DNA from: Chloroflexota bacterium
Lineage (GTDB): Bacteria > Chloroflexota > Anaerolineae > Promineifilales > Promineifilaceae
Assembly (NCBI GenBank): GCA_963169155.1
Contig: CAUJGI010000097.1
Coordinates: 1 to 8,821, forward strand
Direction: 5' to 3'
DNA: 8,821 nucleotides
The notes below the pieces were generated by a model that saw nothing but the letters and a program-made list of their open reading frames with translations, was not told where the DNA came from and ran no database searches. Numbering within the stretch: position 1 is the first letter of the stretch; every line of letters begins with the position of its first letter. The position numbers and the translations under genes are program-made. Shown one piece after another: positions 6,758 through 8,821 of the stretch.

Positions 6758-6994
6758 TCAATAGCCGCGCCAACCGGATGCCTGGTCATCCTGCCACCAC
6801 TCATCCCCCGTGGCGTGCTGGTTTGCCCGGTACCACAACCACATGGCCGCTAAAATCAGGCCCAACACCACCATTGCCGCCGTGAGCAGGATAGACGACA
6901 GATGCAAAACCATGCCAATTGTGAGGATCACCGGCATCGCTCCCCCTACCAGGAACAACAAAAACCGCCGAATACGATTGGTTGAACGCTTCAT
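6758..6994 (-). CDS. Small two-helix membrane protein of unknown function
   Basis: The 78-residue protein has a basic N-terminus (MKRSTNRIRR) and two hydrophobic helices (about 11-31 and 34-55). A short polar tail rich in Trp and Asp/Glu contains DEWWQDD (64-70) and ends in GWRGY. The basic start predicts a cytoplasmic N-terminus and therefore a cytoplasmic tail. I recognise no family. It has a good Shine-Dalgarno sequence, GAGGA, about 5 nt before ATG 6994, and this supports real translation. Its upstream region carries the same phased-repeat promoter as the potassium importer gene, so it may belong to the same response. A role as an accessory or regulator of K+ transport or the membrane stress response is speculation. 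It lies 123 bp upstream of the regulator gene on the same strand, but the regulator has its own promoter. Confidence 0.75.
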   Translation of the reverse strand: MKRSTNRIRRFLLFLVGGAMPVILTIGMVLHLSSILLTAAMVVLGLILAAMWLWYRANQHATGDEWWQDDQASGWRGY

Positions 6995-7028
6995 GAATTT
7001 CCTCGCATGTGTAAACTATCTCCTTTTC

Positions 7029-7066
7029 AGTGTAGCCTGAAACCGGTCAAGGAAGTCGCAAGATAT
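7029..7066 (-). promoter_or_regulatory. Activator-type promoter of the small membrane protein gene, matching the importer promoter
   Basis: On the minus strand ATCTTGCGACTTCCTTGACC holds two CTTG boxes 11 bp apart (plus strand GCAAG 7058-7062 and TCAAG 7047-7051). TTGACC (7050-7045) is followed by exactly 10 nt and TACACT (7034-7029). The importer promoter has the same arrangement: two boxes 11 bp apart, TTGACC, 10 nt, then TATTCT. Across the 22-bp box region, 16 positions are identical. A leader of about 30 nt with a Shine-Dalgarno sequence follows. Confidence 0.55.
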
Positions 7067-7097
7067 CTCTGTTTGGTGTCACGAAACTGTTAAGAGA

Positions 7098-7121
7098 AGG
7101 GGGAAAACGGCCGTACCCCCT
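7098..7121. repeat. Hairpin with the iterated palindrome in its loop
   Basis: AGGGGG (7098-7103) can pair with CCCCCT (7116-7121), and the 12-nt loop contains ACGGCCGT (7107-7114). There is no T run on either side, so it is not a clear terminator. It lies between the divergent promoters of the small membrane protein gene and comM. Confidence 0.45.
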
Positions 7122-7142
7122 CATCGCGTTCCCGGGCAAAGT

Positions 7143-7190
7143 TGCTATAATTCCCCCAGTCGCGTTAGCAAACCCATCACCAAAGAAGGA
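7143..7190 (+). promoter_or_regulatory. Extended -10 promoter and ribosome binding site of the interrupted comM gene
   Basis: TGCTATAAT (7143-7151) is an extended -10 with a perfect TATAAT hexamer and no clear -35. A start near 7158 gives a leader of about 39 nt. The Shine-Dalgarno sequence GAAGGA (7185-7190) is 6 nt before ATG 7197. Confidence 0.6.
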
Positions 7191-7196
7191 AGAGCC

Positions 7197-7403
7197 ATGC
7201 TGGCAAAAGTGTTTAGTTGTGCCATTGTTGGGCTGGAAGCCGAAATTGTTGAAGTGGAAGTGGATATTATCCGGGGTGGGCCGATATTCAACCTGGTCGG
7301 ACTGCCAGATGCGGCCGTTCGCGAAAGCCGTGATAGAGTACACAGTGCCATCAAAAAGGATGTAAAACTGCACCTTTCCCATCAGAGAAGAAATCGCAAG
7401 TGA
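7197..7403 (+). pseudogene. comM: 5' fragment of comM/yifB (Mg-chelatase-like AAA+ ATPase), cut by an inserted element
   Basis: The first 53 codons encode a textbook YifB/ComM N-terminus: LAKVFSCAIVGLEAE, then FNLVGLPDAAVRESRDRVHS and AIK. Intact members continue with a residue string like NSGF and reach about 500 residues, with a Lon-like domain and an AAA+ Mg-chelatase domain. Here the frame changes at about 7353-7358 into 14-15 unrelated residues and stops at TGA 7401. ComM is a helicase-like factor that helps branch migration during natural transformation, so the cell has probably lost this copy. The promoter and ribosome binding site are intact, so a 68-residue chimeric peptide might still be made. 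The break coincides with a drop in GC content and with the 3' end of a serine recombinase gene. The rest of comM should lie at the far end of the element, outside the window. Confidence 0.85.
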
Positions 7404-8821
7404 CTTTGGCCCGTCTTTTTCCGTCTTCATCTTTTTGGAGCATTATCTTAACATTTAGTAATTCCAGAACTCTCCGCTTATTCTGAAAGTTTCCATTTAA
7501 CATTCTTTCTTTTACTTTTTTCGCAAATTCTCGTATCTCATCCGCCATATCTGGAGTAAAAATAGTATCAGTTAATTTCAGAGAAAGAGTTTCATGCTCC
7601 TTTTGAAGAGATTCTTTTAGTTGCGAAGCGTTAGATAACTCGTTTTTCAGGGCGATGGCTACTGTGCGATTTTCTTCTTCACTAAATGCGGCTACCAAAC
7701 GAGCAATTTTTGTGCTTGTTTTTTGTAACAATCTTTCGACGGTTTTAATTCTCTCCTCTAAATTAGAATTTATAGTCGAGGAGTTTTCTAACATTTTCTG
7801 CAATCCTTCTTCAAGTTGACTGTCATCTGAAAGCAACTCAGTTACCCAATCCCATACGGCACCTTCGATCTTATCTGCCCTAACCTTTCGCTCGCGGCAT
7901 CTGTTATCTATCCGACTGTAATACTTCGAACAGTTATAATAGAGGTTGACTTTGCCTTCTTGCTTACTCCTCTCATAATCTTTTCCTGCCACAATACAGG
8001 TTCCAGCCATTCTTCCACCACAAACACAGAAGATATGTCCTGACACTAAATAATTATATTTTCGATTACGAGGGGACTTCATCTTGTTGTGTTTGAATCT
8101 TATCTGGACGGCCTGCCAGGTTTCCTCGTCCACAATAGCAAGTTGCGGAAACTCCACAGCGTGACCCGAATACGTGAATTCCCCTAAAACAGTTTTTCTT
8201 GTTAGGATTCGTTTTACAGATGTTGGATGCCATCGTTGGTTTGTCGGACTTGGTATTCCTTCATCATTAAGCAATCGTGCAATGTCAGTCAGCGCAGTTG
8301 GGGTGTCAGCAGTGTATAAATCAAAAATGCGCTTAATGATTACAACCTGTTCTTCATTATGCTCAAGGTAAGAATTTGCACCTTTGCCTACTTTACGAAA
8401 TCCATACGGCACGTTATTTCCAACCCACTTACCGCTTTTAACTTTAGCTATTCTGCCCCTGGAGCATCTTTCAGTAATAGCAGTTCTTTCTTGACTGGCT
8501 GCTAGCCCCTTAAAGAATGCTATCATGATACTTGCCATATCATTTTTAACTGGACCAGTTTCACAATCATGAATAGTGATTCCCATGCGTGCAAAATATT
8601 CTATTGTTGTAAGCAGGCGGCTGTATTCCCCTTCGGGTGGTCGGCTTAATCTGTCCAATCGCCAAACAATGACCGTATCGATATGTTGGTCGCCTGTGGC
8701 GAATTTGAGCAAACTGAGTCCTCCGTTCCGTTCATCCAAATTTGTTGCGCCACTAATATCATCCTGAAATGTTTTTATCACACTAATGTTTTTGCTTTTA
8801 GCATACTTCATACACCCTTCA
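7351..8821 (-). CDS. Large serine recombinase (site-specific integrase), 5' end off window
   Basis: The frame is open to the right edge: Met at 8811 is internal, preceded in frame by Glu-Gly-Cys. About 25 N-terminal residues, including the catalytic Ser motif, should therefore lie beyond 8821. Counting from that Met, the resolvase-domain part includes VWRLDRLSR (49-57) and ends near GRIAKVKSGKWVGN. A recombinase domain begins at PYGFRK (135-140) and includes ARLLNDEGIPSP. A zinc ribbon follows with Cys262, Cys264, Cys294 and Cys305 (the first pair is CxC rather than the common CxxC), then a coiled coil (about 350-415). The visible 489 residues plus the missing start give the normal length of a phage or integrative-element integrase. 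GC content is about 40%, against about 60% in the backbone. The stop TGA (7353-7351) lies in the comM target sequence. It is probably the enzyme that inserted the element. Confidence 0.9.
   Translation of the reverse strand, partial: EGCMKYAKSKNISVIKTFQDDISGATNLDERNGGLSLLKFATGDQHIDTVIVWRLDRLSRPPEGEYSRLLTTIEYFARMGITIHDCETGPVKNDMASIMIAFFKGLAASQERTAITERCSRGRIAKVKSGKWVGNNVPYGFRKVGKGANSYLEHNEEQVVIIKRIFDLYTADTPTALTDIARLLNDEGIPSPTNQRWHPTSVKRILTRKTVLGEFTYSGHAVEFPQLAIVDEETWQAVQIRFKHNKMKSPRNRKYNYLVSGHIFCVCGGRMAGTCIVAGKDYERSKQEGKVNLYYNCSKYYSRIDNRCRERKVRADKIEGAVWDWVTELLSDDSQLEEGLQKMLENSSTINSNLEERIKTVERLLQKTSTKIARLVAAFSEEENRTVAIALKNELSNASQLKESLQKEHETLSLKLTDTIFTPDMADEIREFAKKVKERMLNGNFQNKRRVLELLNVKIMLQKDEDGKRRAKVTCDFFSDGKGAVLHPF
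7351..8821. mobile_element. Left end of an integrative element inserted in comM
   Basis: The segment from about 7353-7358 to the window end is AT-rich, lacks the ACGGCCGT palindrome and carries the recombinase gene. Its left boundary is inside comM codons 52-54, around ATCAAAAAG (7350-7358). Its size, cargo and right attachment site are not visible. It could be a prophage or another integrative element. Confidence 0.75.

Noticed and set aside
8809..8811. ATG 8811 as the true start of the serine recombinase
   Set aside because: The frame stays open upstream to the window edge (Glu-Gly-Cys before the Met), and the catalytic Ser region of the family would be missing. The gene is cut by the window, not truncated.
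1..8821. CRISPR array, tRNA or rRNA genes
   Set aside because: No regularly spaced long repeats with spacers and no recognisable tRNA or rRNA sequences were seen on either strand. The recurring octamer is too short and too scattered for CRISPR.

Overview
The window looks like a chromosomal stretch of a free-living bacterium with a GC-rich backbone (roughly 60% by eye). The octamer palindrome ACGGCCGT occurs 13 times, far above chance, which suggests a genome-wide iterated palindrome. I lean towards Chloroflexota from the protein style and this palindrome, but that is inference and not tested.

Layout. Positions 1-976 (minus) hold most of an NAD-dependent epimerase/dehydratase that runs off the left edge. 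Positions 1091-3073 (minus) encode a KimA/KUP-type potassium importer of the APC superfamily. Its terminator is built from two copies of the palindrome. Divergent from it, 3257-5944 (plus) encodes a full-length KdpD-type sensor kinase (KdpD, USP, four-helix membrane, GAF, HisKA and HATPase domains). Its KdpE/OmpR-type response regulator (5945-6634, minus) is convergent, with no base between the two stop codons. Next come a 78-residue two-helix membrane protein (6758-6994, minus) and the first 53 codons of a comM/yifB gene (from 7197, plus). That gene is cut by an AT-rich element, which carries a large serine recombinase (7351 to beyond 8821, minus).

How the genes fit together. The central part reads as a potassium-homeostasis module in which a KdpDE-like system sits beside a KimA-like importer; no kdpFABC pump gene is present in this window. 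The 183-bp kinase/importer intergenic region carries five TCAAG repeats on an 11-bp helical phase. The pair nearest the importer gene lies exactly 10 bp upstream of a -10 hexamer, as in PhoB-type activated promoters. The same two-repeat, 10-bp layout is found upstream of the 78-residue membrane protein, which ties that unknown gene to the same probable regulon. The kinase USP domain contains a close match to the c-di-AMP-binding motif described for KdpD of Staphylococcus aureus.

The right end is a separate story: a recombinase-carrying element has integrated early in comM. The stop codon of the recombinase lies at, and is probably supplied by, the conserved comM target sequence.
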